Source of the DNA: Zizania palustris
Lineage: Eukaryota > Streptophyta > Magnoliopsida > Poales > Poaceae
DNA: 64,000 nt
Assembly: GCA_019279435.1 (NCBI GenBank)
Contig: JAAALK010000082.1
Span: forward strand, 78,092,989 to 78,156,988
Reading direction: 5' to 3'
The notes under the pieces were generated by a model that did not search any database, was not told the origin of the DNA, and saw nothing but the letters and a program-made list of their open reading frames with translations. Both the position numbers and the translations under genes were made by a program. Each line of letters begins with the position of its first letter. Positions within the stretch are counted from its first letter, which is position 1. This document shows positions 9,446-19,660 of the stretch, piece by piece.

Positions 9446-10542
9446 TATTGGGGGAATATATTTCCCTTGAACAGGGGCCAAATGACGTCAGCCTCCGACA
9501 GCCTTCGGCCCAGAGCCCAGTGCTGTCGGAGCCTGTTTTCTCTCTAAGAGTTGTTTTCAGGTCCCAAGGTGCCCTTCGGAGCCTGCAGCTTCGGAGCCCC
9601 CAGATCGGGGGGTCCGGCTCGGAGCCCCCAGTTCGGGCCCACCCTCCGGGCGCAGGTTGCCGGAGGCCACCCTCCAGGTGTAGGACGCCGGAGGCCACCC
9701 TCCGGGCGAACGATGCCGGAGGCCGCCCTCCGGGCGTAGGACGCCGGAGGCCACCCTCCGGGCGCAGGACGCCGGAGGCCACCCTCCAGGCGAAGGACAC
9801 CGGAGGCCGCCCTCCGGGAACAGGACGCCGGAGGCCGCCCTCCAAGCGAAGGACGCCGGAGGCCGACCTCCGAGAGCCTAGTTCGGGGGACCCCAGTTCG
9901 AGGCCTCGGTTCGGAGGCCCCCAGTTCGGAGGCCATTTCGAGGTCAAGGCTCCGAGACCCCAGTTTGGAGCCTTGTTCGGAGCCTTGCTCGGGGCGTGCT
10001 TCGAAGCCCCCTTCAGGGTGCACCGCGGAGCCCTCTTCGCAGCCTCTGCCAGAAAGGCTCCGGCCCCTACTTCGAAGCTCAAGAAATATCTAAGTATAGG
10101 CCATACCGGGGGCCCCGCCGCCCCTGGTATGTCGTTTAGTTAGTCAAAAGCCTGGCGCAGCCTGACACGCCTGTAAAGCTGTAAAGCTGCAAAGTACCTT
10201 TGTACCGTAGCTAGCCCTTTTTCCCCTCTCTGTCCCTGTGAGCCTAGGGCTCATAGGGGGCATCCCGGTCTTTTCCTTTGGCCTGCGCGCCTATAAAAGC
10301 AGGGCCAAGCCCTTGTAACAGGGACACACGCTCCAGGGGGCCAAGAGACCCTGGAATTATTGCTCTATATTAGGGCATACCATGCCAAATCCACCACAAT
10401 TGGACGTAGGGTTATTATCTCCCAGGAGAGGCCCGAACCAGTATAAGCCCTTTGTCCCTCTGTTAGAACCCTTCGAGGTTCATTCTCCACATCACACTCC
10501 ACCACATAAAAACCTGCTGGAACTAACACAATTGTTCCAACA
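9446..10542 (+). repeat. Tat1 3' LTR
   Basis: 1097 bp, starting TATTGGGGG (the expected TG is now TA) and ending CCAACA, followed by GACGT. TATA box TATAAAA at 10292-10298; 28-bp repeat array at 9639-9872. It is closest to the solo LTR at 844-1913. Confidence 0.92.
9639..9872 (+). repeat. 28-bp minisatellite in the Tat1 3' LTR
   Basis: About eight units, exactly one more than in the solo LTR. The difference accounts for the LTR length difference (1097 against 1070 bp) apart from one single-base indel. Confidence 0.9.
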
Positions 10543-11896
10543 GACGTCGTAGTGTATACTGAGATCAATGCTTTAAGATTCCGATGGTCTTTTGCTTGAC
10601 CAAGGCTTGTCTTGGTCGGTTAGTATAAGGTTGACACGCAAATAACCCCTAGCATAAAAATGAAAAGTTAAAATTCATTGCATATCATGTTTGCTGAAGC
10701 ACCTTGAAGTGGGATGCTTTTGGAGGCTTTTGGATTGTGTGGTTAAGAGGGAGTATTGGCTTTCATGTTGCATTGAGATGCTTTTTATGCTTTTGCTATA
10801 ATGCTTTTTTTTGCATAAGGTTTTTGCCCAAGAGGGAGATCTCTTTTACTAAGTGACATATTTTTGCTCTTTTATGAGTTTTTATTGTCACTTGTGCGCT
10901 TAACTTGAATTCCTAATCATGTTTTTGCTTGGGGTTGTCAATGCCCTCATCAAGGGGGATATTGTGAAACCAAGGGTGGTTTCCGTCTGGATGATGAGTG
11001 ATTCACATGGATGAGCTTTTGATCGATCAAGTGGTTGAGCGATTTGTTGTGTGTCAGGTTGAGTGCATCGAGCGGTTCAATGTAAAAAGAGGATTGGTTG
11101 CCGAGGGTTTCGGTGGTGCATCGTGTTCTTGCTTTGGCTTGTCTTGGATGTGTAGGGTGGAGATGATGACCAATGGTTGACGGCGAGTGATCAAGGGTCA
11201 AGTGGGGAGCTCGATGGCGGAGGATCAGGGAGACCGGACGAAGTTGGAGAAGATCTCAAGAGTGCACGAAGAGAGCGAGCAAGACTTGCACGGACAATTG
11301 ATTGTGACGGCGTGACGACCGGGTCTTCGAGAGGGCGGCCAGGGCAAGCATTCAGGTGGTTCGAGGGGATCGAGAGCGGAAGTGGCTTTCTGGAGCTCGG
11401 AGTCGCAAAGCGGTGTCACGAGTCGAAAGGTTGAGAGGCTTTGTTGGTTTTTGCTGAAAACCATCACAAATCTAGTTTTGTTGATTTTAATAGTATTGAG
11501 TCCTTTTAGTGTTGATTCTTTGTGTAATAAACTAGGTTTAATTTTAGTAAGTGTCTAGAGTAATTGTACTCCTTTGGTATATTTTTCAGAATTTCTTAAT
11601 TATGAAAATATATTACAAGGAATAGGACCTTTGTGTAATATTTTAATTCTAAAGGGTTCTTTTCAGAAAATACCCCCTGGTTGGCCTATAAATAGAGGAC
11701 CATATCCATGGGCAGGTGGCTGTTCTTTTGGCTCAACCAAAATAAAAAATCCATCAAATTTCTGCCATATTCTTGCTGCATTGCATCAAACTTGGCTACT
11801 GTTCATGATCCAAAGAAGAAACACTGCAGCGATGGAGTTCAGAGTTCTTGGTGCAGGTATGTTTTCAGGCTCAATTCGATTTTGTGCAGCATTTTC
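10543..11896 (+). repeat. Duplicated Cop1 segment, copy 2
   Basis: Same 1354 bp as 1914-3267, with a few substitutions. It begins with the GACGT target duplication, has the Cop1 polypurine tract at about 10951-10959, the LTR start at 10963 and the LTR TATA box at 11687-11694. Unlike copy 1 it runs on without a break. Confidence 0.9.
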
Positions 11897-12185
11897 TAAT
11901 GATTTCTGGGCAGAACTAATTGTTGATGTCTATACAACTTTTGTCGTGGATGTTTTGAAAGATCCATTTTTGAAAGTTGCAACTGATTTCTGTGATTCCT
12001 TCTTAATTTTTTTGCTGATCAAACAAGGCATCACAGTTCTGAAATTTAACTCTGCCTGAAATGGTTGTCTGTGTAGCCCTCTAAATGTTTGATGAAATGT
12101 TTCTTATACTTTTCATCAGCATCTTGGCTGATTCTTGGAGTGTTTCTAGAGTAATATCATGGTTGAAGGGATTCAAAGGTAATCA
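10963..12185 (+). mobile_element. Cop1 3' LTR, first part (continuous copy)
   Basis: First 1223 bp of the Cop1 3' LTR, interrupted by Gyp1 at 12185. It resumes at 46725. The last part (11862-12185) is one copy of a roughly 360-bp repeat, the other copy being at 46763-47090. Confidence 0.85.
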
Positions 12186-12643
12186 TGTTGATAGCAAAAA
12201 AAGGCATCAATGATTAAGATTGTGAAAATATCAATTTCGGTAATTTGGGCCAAAAATACACAAGTCCCGGGTCACGCCGAAGCCCTACAAGGCCAAAGGG
12301 CCATTGGTCTATGGGCTCTAGAAGCTTCTAGCCAGCCCACAGCCTTCGGCCAGGAGGCCTTCGTAGGCCCACCCCGCCGAAGCTTCGACCCAAGAAGCAG
12401 GCTTCGGCAGGCTTGGCCGAAGGCTCACTTCGGGCAGAGATAGAGTTAGACCCGATTCTGTTAATTGTTTATTTCTATTCAGCCAAATTATAGCAGATTA
12501 GATTAAAGGTCTAGCCCCTATAAATATAGAGGCGAAGCCTGTTCAGAGCCCCCCAACAAAATCAACCACTAAGCCTAGCTTTGAATCGCATTTACTTTAT
12601 CTTTACTTTTCTGTACTCTTCGTGGGTTTTCCTGGAAGCCCTC
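12186..12643 (+). repeat. Gyp1 5' LTR, segment 1
   Basis: Matches 45501-45955 and the start of the Gyp2 LTR. TATA box TATAAATA at 12519-12526. Interrupted at CCCTC (12639-12643) by Tat2. Confidence 0.88.
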
Positions 12644-13140
12644 TGTTGGTGTAAAAGATTACGCTAACAGGTTTCTGAAGCATAGAAACTAACAAACGAA
12701 GTGTTTGTGAAGTAAACTATTTCAAGCCTCCGAAATGGATAATAGCTCAAAATAGTTCGAAGATGTGTATTGAATAACTCAGTATTCGATCCCGCTTACA
12801 GGGTGAAACGGGGGGTATTTATAGGCCCAAACATTAAGGAAAAGACCCTTTTACCCCTCTGTTACAACCGACATAGTGGAAACTATTCGGTACCCTTAAT
12901 AGGGCTAAAACGGTAAAAGACTAATCTAATTAGATAGATGATAAGTCTTCTATCCTAGCTGGCAAAGAAGCTCTCTGGAGAGTCCATGTTCGAAGATATA
13001 CTTCGAACTAGCCTTCACCTTCATCCTTCGAACTTGATCGAAAGTACTCCCGGAGCTAAATGCTCTAAACCTTTTATTCAATCATCTGTCTTTATCTTGT
13101 CATAACAATAACCCTGAAGATGGAGTATTTTCCCCCAACA
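12644..13140 (-). repeat. Tat2 left LTR, inverted
   Basis: This is the reverse complement of the Tat2 3' LTR (29386-29882): it starts TGTTGGTGTAAAAG and ends CCCCCAACA. Its TATA box reads TATTTATA on the plus strand (12816-12823), so its promoter points away from the element body. The primer-binding site follows directly on the plus strand. Both LTR ends are intact and the target duplication is present. Confidence 0.92.
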
Positions 13141-13162
13141 GTTGGCGCCGTCCGTGGGGAAC
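13141..13162 (+). promoter_or_regulatory. Tat2 primer-binding site
   Basis: GTTGGCGCCGTCCGTGGGGA as in Tat1, Tat3 and Tat4, but here next to an inverted LTR. Confidence 0.85.
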
Positions 13163-13202
13163 CTAGTCCAAAAAACTTCGTTCTCTACCAAATTCTCAAA
13201 CC

Positions 13203-14984
13203 AAGCCTCCCAAGCGGAGTTCAGGTGGTAGTCCTACTCGGAGGTCCCCTCGGACCTCCGGAGTAAGATCTTCGAACACAGTTGAGGTCGGAGGACCTTC
13301 GGTAATTCCTCCACCTCAGGCCCCCGAAGGGATTTCCCTTCCTCGAGGATACGGAGTTCCTCCCCCAACTCCATCTATACTTCGGCCAGCCGGAGTCCCT
13401 TCTCCAGCTCCGATTCCGCTTCGAACTAACACCTACAGTTCTCAAGACCCGGAAGGTCCTTTCGGAGGAGATGAAGACGATATTGGCGATATGGCCGCTC
13501 AAATGGCCAGTCTCCAAGCTGAAGTAGCAAGGTGGCGTTAAGAAGCCGCAGATAGGCTTCGTTCTTAGGCCGCCCCGATCATCCCTGAAGTGCCCGAAGA
13601 CGATGAACTTCCTTATCCTGAAGCTTCGGAGAATGCTTCCTTTGACACTAAATCTCCGCTGCATCCTGAGTTGCAGAAAGTATGCTTCGACCCTAAGTTC
13701 AAAACTTCGAAGCTTTGTAAATATTCTGGAGATGAAGATCTTGGGGAGTTCTCCCGCTCTTATGCATTGGCAATTGAAGCCAACGGGGGAGTGCGAGACA
13801 CTATGGCCAAATGTTTTCCCCTAGCTCTCGAAGGAGTGGCACTGCGGTGGTTCTGGTCTCTGAAGCCACGATCAATCAGAACATGGGAGCAGTTGAGGAG
13901 GAAGTTCGTGAGCAATTTTTAGGGTACCTTCATTCCTCCAATGTCAACAGGAAGTCTTTTCCAGGTGAAGCAGCTCCCCCGAGAGACTTTAAGACAATAT
14001 TTCAAGCGCTTCGCTCATAGGAAGTCGCAAATTCGAGGGTTAACTACATCTTCTGTAGTTGACGCAGATCGAGAGGGAGTTACCCATGCGGGCCTCCTTG
14101 ATAAACTTCACAGGAAGCAGATATCTTCTGTTGCTCAGTTGATGTCTTATTTCGAAGAGTATGCAAGGTCAGAAGAGGGATGGCTTCGAAGAACTGCATT
14201 GTCCCAAGCAAAAACAAGATATTCCGAGCTTGAAAAGTTCACTTATGCTCTGATAATGGCTTCGAGGAAGTTAAGGCATTATTTTTTGGCACACAATGTG
14301 ATTGTACCGACTTTATATCCTTTAGGAGATATGCTCCGAAGCAAGGACTCCACAAGAAGAATTGGGAAGTGGGCCGTTAAATTAGCACCCTTCGGCATAT
14401 CCTTCGTGGCAAGGACAACAATTAAGTCACAAGTGTTGGCGGACTTTGTGGCAGAGTGGACTCCCCCTGCAGCATGGGCTCCGAAGAAGCCAAGTGAAGG
14501 AATTTGGACCATTTACTCCGATGGAGCTTTCCAAGCGTCTGGAGCAGGCATCGGAGCAGTGATAATTTCGCCTTCAGGACAAAAAGCAATGTACTCCTCA
14601 AGACTCAACTTTAAGTCTACTAATAATACAGCGGAGTATGAAGGAATTTTGCTAGGACTTCGAAAGGCACGTGCTTTAGGGGCTACAAGAGTTGTTATTA
14701 AGACAGATTCTAAAATTGTAGCAGGACACGTAGACAAGAGTTTTCAAGTTCAGCATTCACAGCTCGTGAAATATTTGGAAGAGATCTGTAAGATCGAAGT
14801 AGCATTTAAAGGGATTTCCATTCGAAGTATACCTAGAGTAGAAAATGCGCAAGCTGATATCTTGGTGAAAGCTGGAGCTGGAGCTATGGAAATTCCAGAA
14901 GAGGCGTTTTACGAAGAACTCAGTACACCTTCGGTGCCACTGATCCCTTCTGCGGAAGTCTTTTGCATTCCAAGTACAGATTAG
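13203..14984 (+). pseudogene. gag: Tat2 gag joined in frame to RNase H
   Basis: Frame aligns with Tat4 gag from its ATG (here AAG at 13203). It encodes the gag core (FSRSYALAIEA, MAKCFP, ALRWFW; then STGSLFQVKQ). At about 14196-14198 gag jumps at a shared GCA to the end of the RT-linked RNase H (TRYSELEKF) and then to the second RNase H (YSDGAFQASG, NNTAEYEG). About 2.4 kb present in Tat4 (gag end, protease, RT) is missing, and the frame is kept. Several in-frame stops (two before 13590, TAG near 13920, TAG at 14982) and the lost ATG show it is dead. Confidence 0.85.
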
Positions 14985-15002
14985 CGAAGTTTAATTATGG
15001 AA

Positions 15003-16193
15003 TTGTTGCAAGGAGAAGCAAATATGCCTGAAGGGCCACAACTTTCGAGGTTGAAGCTCAGAATTTGAAATTATCATATAATTAACGGTATTTTGTACAA
15101 GGCCGGAGTATGTTCCCCTCTACTCCGATGTATATCTCAACCCGAAGGTCAAGAAATTCTTCGAGAAATTCATGAAGGACTTTGTGGTAGCCATCTGGCC
15201 CCTCGAGCTTTGGCAGGAAAAACACTTCGCCAGGGGCTTTATTGGCCTATAGTAGTAGCTGATGCGGAGAGCTTAGTCCGCACCTGCCAAGGTTGTCAGT
15301 GGATGGGACGAATAAGTCATCGCCCGCCAACAGCTCTTCAAGTCATTGCTCCAGTATAGCCCATGGCTAGATGGGGGATGGATCTTATTGGAACCTTCCC
15401 AGTAGCAAAAGGAAACTTGAAATTTGCAGTGGTAGCAATTGAGTACTTTTCAAAGTGGGTCGAAGCAGAGCCCCTAACAGCTATCACTTCAAATAATGTA
15501 CAAAAATGTTTCTGGAAAAATATCATATGTCGGTTCGGAGTGCCTCGGCAGCTGACAGATGACAATGGAACACAATTTGATGAAGAGCCCTTCAGGAAAT
15601 TTTGTGAAGATCTAGGCATCCAATTATGCTTTGCTGCAGTGCGGCATCCTCAGTCTAACGGAGCTATGGAGAGAGCCAATGGTAATATCTTGTCAGGGCT
15701 GAATCGAAGAATAGTGGGATTGGCAAAAGGATTGTGGACCGAAGAGCTCCCGAAAATTCTATGGTCCATTCGAACAACTCAGACAAGATCTACGGGTTTC
15801 ACTCCTTTCAGACTATTATTCAGAGACGAAGCTATGACGCCGACGGAGCTTAAAGGAGGATCCCTTCGTAGCACCGAACCGGAAATAGAAGTAGAAAGAC
15901 AAACTTCGCTTGATTTAACAGAAGAAACAAGACTTCGAGCTGTCGCCAATTTATCAAAGTATCATAAGCAGACGAAGACTTTGTTTGATCCAAAGGTCAA
16001 GCTTAACGAACTTAATCCGGGTCATCTTGTTGTACGAAGTTTTATAGCACCAGGGAAACTAGGAAATAAGTGGGAAGGTCCATATATAATTCTCCGTTCA
16101 GGACGCCCTGGTTCTTTTAAGTTAGCTACTTTAGAAGGTGAAGAGCTAACACATACATGGCATGCGGAGCACTTAAAGCGATATTTCGCATAG
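15003..16193 (+). pseudogene. pol: Tat2 integrase
   Basis: Same frame as the gag-RNase H part. It has the HHCC zinc-binding domain (HEGLCGSH then CQGC), the DDE core (GMDLIG, DDNGTQFD, HPQSNGAMERANG) and a C-terminal GPY-type module (GNKWEGPY), ending in HLKRYFA. Stops at about 15066 and 15357 (a Trp codon turned to TAG) split it. It follows the RNase H directly, as in a gypsy gag-pol polyprotein. Confidence 0.85.
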
Positions 16194-16926
16194 GGGATCT
16201 TTGTAATCATTTGTAAACACCTGAATGAATAAAGTTTATGGTTCAGATAATGCCTACCCCTCATCACTTCCTACTTCTAGTGGACGCACTGGAAGAACGA
16301 AGTTGGCTGGGAGGGAAGTGTCATTAATTTGAATCATTTTTTTGAACTTTGGACCACTGGTTCGAAGTTTCCGACGAGGTAGGAAAGTCACTGAAAAACG
16401 GATTCCAATCCACCGGCTTGAAAGCATCCGTAAAAAGAATCGAAGGAGACCAAATAATGCGGATTCCAAGCTTCGGCTCGAAAGCATCCGTAAAAAGAGT
16501 CCAAGGAGACCATTGCGAATTCCAAACCACCGGTTTGATAGCATTCACAAAAAGAGCCAAAGGAGGCCAAAACAAAACAGAGTTTGAGCTCATGAGCATC
16601 GAATATCTGTGAAAAGAGTCCAAAGTGACCAATCGTTCCAGATACCAAAGTGTCCGGAAAGTTTGTCCAAAGCGACTTCATTCAAAACAAAAGGTACTCA
16701 GTTACTAGTTTTCAGACTCCATGTAGTCGAAGACATTTTATAAGATTTTAATCAATCTTTAAATTGCTGAGGGGCTCCGAGCCTCCAAAATTGTGCTCTT
16801 ATGTTTTTCTTTGTGCCTAACCATATTTGATTAAAGTTCAAAGTTGCTTACGCCCAAAGAGGGTCTGGGAAGTAGGGAGACAATTTTAAAAATCGATATT
16901 TATTATTCGAACAAATTACAATTACA
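16194..16926 (+). repeat. Tat2 spacer with about 60-bp tandem repeats
   Basis: Between integrase and the terminal exon of the antisense gene. From about 16376 to 16640 are three to four diverged units of about 60 bp with the shared core GCATCCGTAAAAAGAGTCCA. The rest is non-coding. Tat4 and Tat5 have the same repeat type at the same place. Confidence 0.75.
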
Positions 16927-17224
16927 TTATGAGAAATCGGTGTCTATGCCGAGAAGGAATCGAAAACCCATTCGATCTCTAGAGTTACCACTAAACTTGG
17001 AACGACTAGTTCCAGAGCCGAGAGTTCTAACAACTTTGCGTTTAACTCTTCTACCTCCCTTCGAAGCTCTAAAATGTTTCTGTTCTTGTTGAAGTTCGGC
17101 CCAAGTTTGAAGTCGTTCGGGGCTCCTTTCCCAGCTTCGAAGTTCTTCAGGTTTTTTCCCTTGAGCTTTAGCAATACCTTCATCTTCGGACCATGCAATA
17201 TCTTCAGAAGATGAAGTTTCCAAG

Positions 17225-17850
17225 TGTTGGGACGACGGATCGAACCAGCAGGTTTTAGTGGAAAACAAGAGTGGTGTATTCAATGCCTTGGTCAGCTTGC
17301 CCGTTACAACTGTAGTGAGGGGTATTTATAGGGCGCCCCGCCCAGAGGACTAAGCGCCTCCGGGCTGCCAACGGCCACCCGACCAACCCTGACCGGTAGT
17401 ACAGACAAAGAGATACATAGTACAGACAAGAAGATTCGACTCTGACAGCGTATCGGCCGTGTCGGATGCTTCCTGCGCCGCCCGACACGGCTCAGAAGAT
17501 CGCGATCCTGTCCTTTCGTACGACCGCCTAGTCCTTTTCCGCCACGACTCTCTTCGGGCCCGTCTCGCCGGGTCGGCCGAGAGCCCCGGGCCTTCAGCCT
17601 CCGGAAGACGAGCTCCCGTGTCCTACGCCGAAGGGCGACCTCCGGCTTCCTCTCACCGGAAGGTGGCCTCCGGCTTTGCTCCTCCGGAAGGTGACCTCCG
17701 GCCACGCTCCTCCGGAAGGTGACCTCCGGCCACGCTCCTCCGGAAGGTGGCCTCCGGCCACGCTCCTCCGGAAGGTGACCTCCGTCATCAAGCCTGGGCC
17801 CTCCGGCTGGGGGCCCGCCCCGCCGACTCCAGGGATTATCTCCCCCAACA
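17225..17850 (-). repeat. Tat3 3' LTR
   Basis: 626 bp; on the minus strand it starts TGTTGGGGGAGATAATCCC and ends GTCGTCCCAACA. TATA box on the minus strand at 17323-17330. It contains five units of the 28-bp repeat (about 17650-17790). Confidence 0.92.
17650..17790 (-). repeat. 28-bp minisatellite in the Tat3 3' LTR
   Basis: On the element strand each unit reads GCCGGAGGTCACCTTCCGG plus nine bases, clearly the same repeat type as in the Tat1 LTR although the two LTRs are otherwise unlike. A matching array lies at about 25357-25498. Confidence 0.85.
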
Positions 17851-17860
17851 GTAGCCCCTC
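17851..17860 (-). promoter_or_regulatory. Tat3 polypurine tract
   Basis: Minus-strand GAGGGGCTAC next to the 3' LTR, the same as in Tat1, Tat2 and Tat5. Confidence 0.8.
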
Positions 17861-18414
17861 GCTTCTTCCCGCTCGTAGTCCTGCAATAGGAGGGGGTGGA
17901 AGCGCACAAGATAATCCCGCCAATTCACACGAGTGCGTACCTCACTTTAGGGCGCCGCATCCACCGGGGCGCTGGAGTGCACTGAGACGGGGAGTCGAGA
18001 GACCGGGGAATTAAGCCCTGCCTCGGGCTTCCGGCCGCTTTCAAGACACCGAGGGGAGTTGACCGAGCTGACTGGAGGCTGGCGCGTCTTGACTCCGGGG
18101 GCTCCAACCCCGAGGGGCCGGGCGAGCGCCGCCGAGAGCAATTAATACGCGCGCCGTCGGCACCGAAGAGGCGGATCGCCGGGAGATCGCCCCCGCGCCC
18201 CGATGCGCCAACCGGTTTTAAATGCGGCGCCGCGCAAACCGCCACGTTCACACGCTAACCGAAACGGGAGTCGAACCGCCGACCTTTCCGAAAGATATAT
18301 ATACTCGCCCTTCACGGCCTCTTCCTCCTTCACCCTCACGCGTCAACTGCAACTGCTTAGTCCATTGCCCACTCGCCCTCTAAGCCCTGCACTCCTTCCA
18401 TCTGTTCCCCAAGA
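17861..18414 (+). other. Upstream region of the Tat3 antisense gene
   Basis: 554 bp of GC-rich non-coding sequence between the Tat3 3' LTR and the ATG of its antisense gene. It includes the TATA box listed separately. No other site is recognised. Confidence 0.6.
18296..18303 (+). promoter_or_regulatory. TATA box of the Tat3 antisense gene
   Basis: TATATATA about 112-119 bp before the ATG at 18415, at the place where the other four elements have TATAAATA. Confidence 0.65.
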
Positions 18415-19660
18415 ATGTCGAGGAAGCCAGTTCCCGCAATGGCGATGGACCCGCATTTCTTGCAACGCCAGATGGCGGCCGCGGCGGCGGCGGCGGCGAC
18501 CGACACGCTAGAGGTGTGCGGCGCGCGCGAGCTCCGCCCCGCTTCCGAGCGATTCCGAGAGCAGACCCTGGAGCTCGGGGCGTCTGCGTGCACTGAAGCC
18601 TCGATCGAGCAGGCGACCAGGAACCGCCTCGGCCCAGAGACGCCGGCGAGGAGGCCGGGGCGGGAGACGGCCCCGCGGCCGCGGGAAGGCGAGGTCGTCG
18701 TCTTCGAAGACTTCTTCGACGCGGGCCTGGGGTTCCCTGCCTCAGAGCTTCTTGCCGGGGTCCTGGAGGCGTTCCATCTGGAGCTCCCGCAGCTGTCCCC
18801 CAACGCCGTGGCCCGCCTCGCCATCTTCGAGTGGGCCATGCGCGCCGAAGGCTGCGAAGGGAGGGTGGAGGTCTTCGCTGAGATGCACGAAGCCCTCTGC
18901 CAACCGAAGAAAAAGGACGGCCGGGTGCTAGCCTTCGGGAGCATCAACTTCCAGCTCCGGAGGAGGTACTCGGATTCCTTCCCGGCGAAGGCCACCAACG
19001 AAAGGTGGTACTCGAAGTGGGTGAGTCGGTGGTTCTACGTTCGCGTAGGGCTCACCTCCGGCCTGGCCGGAATACCGCGCCACATCTGGTTCCGGAGAGA
19101 GGCGCGGGTCGAAGTCAACTCCGGGGCCATCTCGGCAAGGGTACAGCTTCTCCAAATCGTCGCTCGTCGGATGAGCATGCGGGACTTGGCGGAGGAGTTC
19201 GTGGCCCTCGAGATCCCCCCGCTGAAGGAGGAGTGGCCTGCCTTGCTCCGGAGCAGTCGGGACGCGTCGGTGCCGACGGAGCTCTCTCGCCAGCTTGGTA
19301 AGTCTCAGCTTTCTTTCGCCTTCAGCCTTGCTTTTGCGTGCTCGAGGGATACCCCGGCCCTGACGAAAAGATGCAGGATCGCTCGTCGCTCGGACACCCG
19401 AAGAGATCGCTCGCTTGGCGGAGAGGATCCTGGGGGTTCCAACCGCGGCCGAGCGGGCCCGCCGGTTGGAGCTGGTGGGCTCCTGGGAACGCTCCAACAG
19501 AGTGTGGGGGGCGCTCGAGCTCACGCCCCCGCCTCTCCCGGAGGGCGAGATCCTCCGGGACGTCTCGAAGAGGAAGGCGGGCGATGCGGACGGCTGCCCT
19601 TCTCCGAGCCGCTCGAAGAAGAAGAGGATCGTGAGGGGGCCGAAGCTCCGTTGGCGGAGC
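18415..19660 (+). pseudogene. Tat3 antisense spliced gene, truncated
   Basis: Plus strand, opposite to the element. Exon 1 18415-19297, intron 19298-19376 (GTAAGT...GCAG, 79 nt), exon 2 from 19377 to about 19655. The spliced frame is open (GSLVARTPEE across the junction). Exon 1 has an Ala-rich start, the domain with VVFEDFFDAGLGFP and LPQLSPNAVARLAIFEW, then WYSKW and MSMRDLAEEF. Exon 2 has WERSNRVWGALELTPPP and basic patches (KRKAGD, KKKRIV). Exons 3-5, the repeat spacer and the integrase C-terminus are deleted; exon 2 runs into antisense integrase at an 11-bp direct repeat (19646-19656 and 19660-19670). Exon 1 and the remaining exon 2 show no stop or frameshift, making this the best-preserved exon 1. 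Confidence 0.82.

Larger units (their letters stand above)
3268..10542 (+). mobile_element. Tat1: non-autonomous Tat-type gypsy element
   Basis: A 7.3-kb element with 5' LTR (lacking about 26 bp at its start), primer-binding site, internal region, polypurine tract and 3' LTR, followed by target duplication GACGT (10543-10547). It has no detectable gag, protease, RT or integrase. Instead it carries the family's antisense spliced gene with its own promoter, and a repeat-rich spacer. The left target duplication is displaced: it lies at 839-843, before the solo LTR, as expected if the locus was tandemly duplicated. It could be a natural gag-pol-less form mobilised in trans, or one that lost gag-pol after insertion. 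Confidence 0.85.

Noticed and set aside
18928..19655. C-terminal 240 residues of the 1475-codon Tat3 minus-strand frame as a novel pol domain
   Set aside because: They are the reverse strand of the antisense gene exons 1-2, joined to integrase by a deletion. Codon constraint fits the plus-strand gene.
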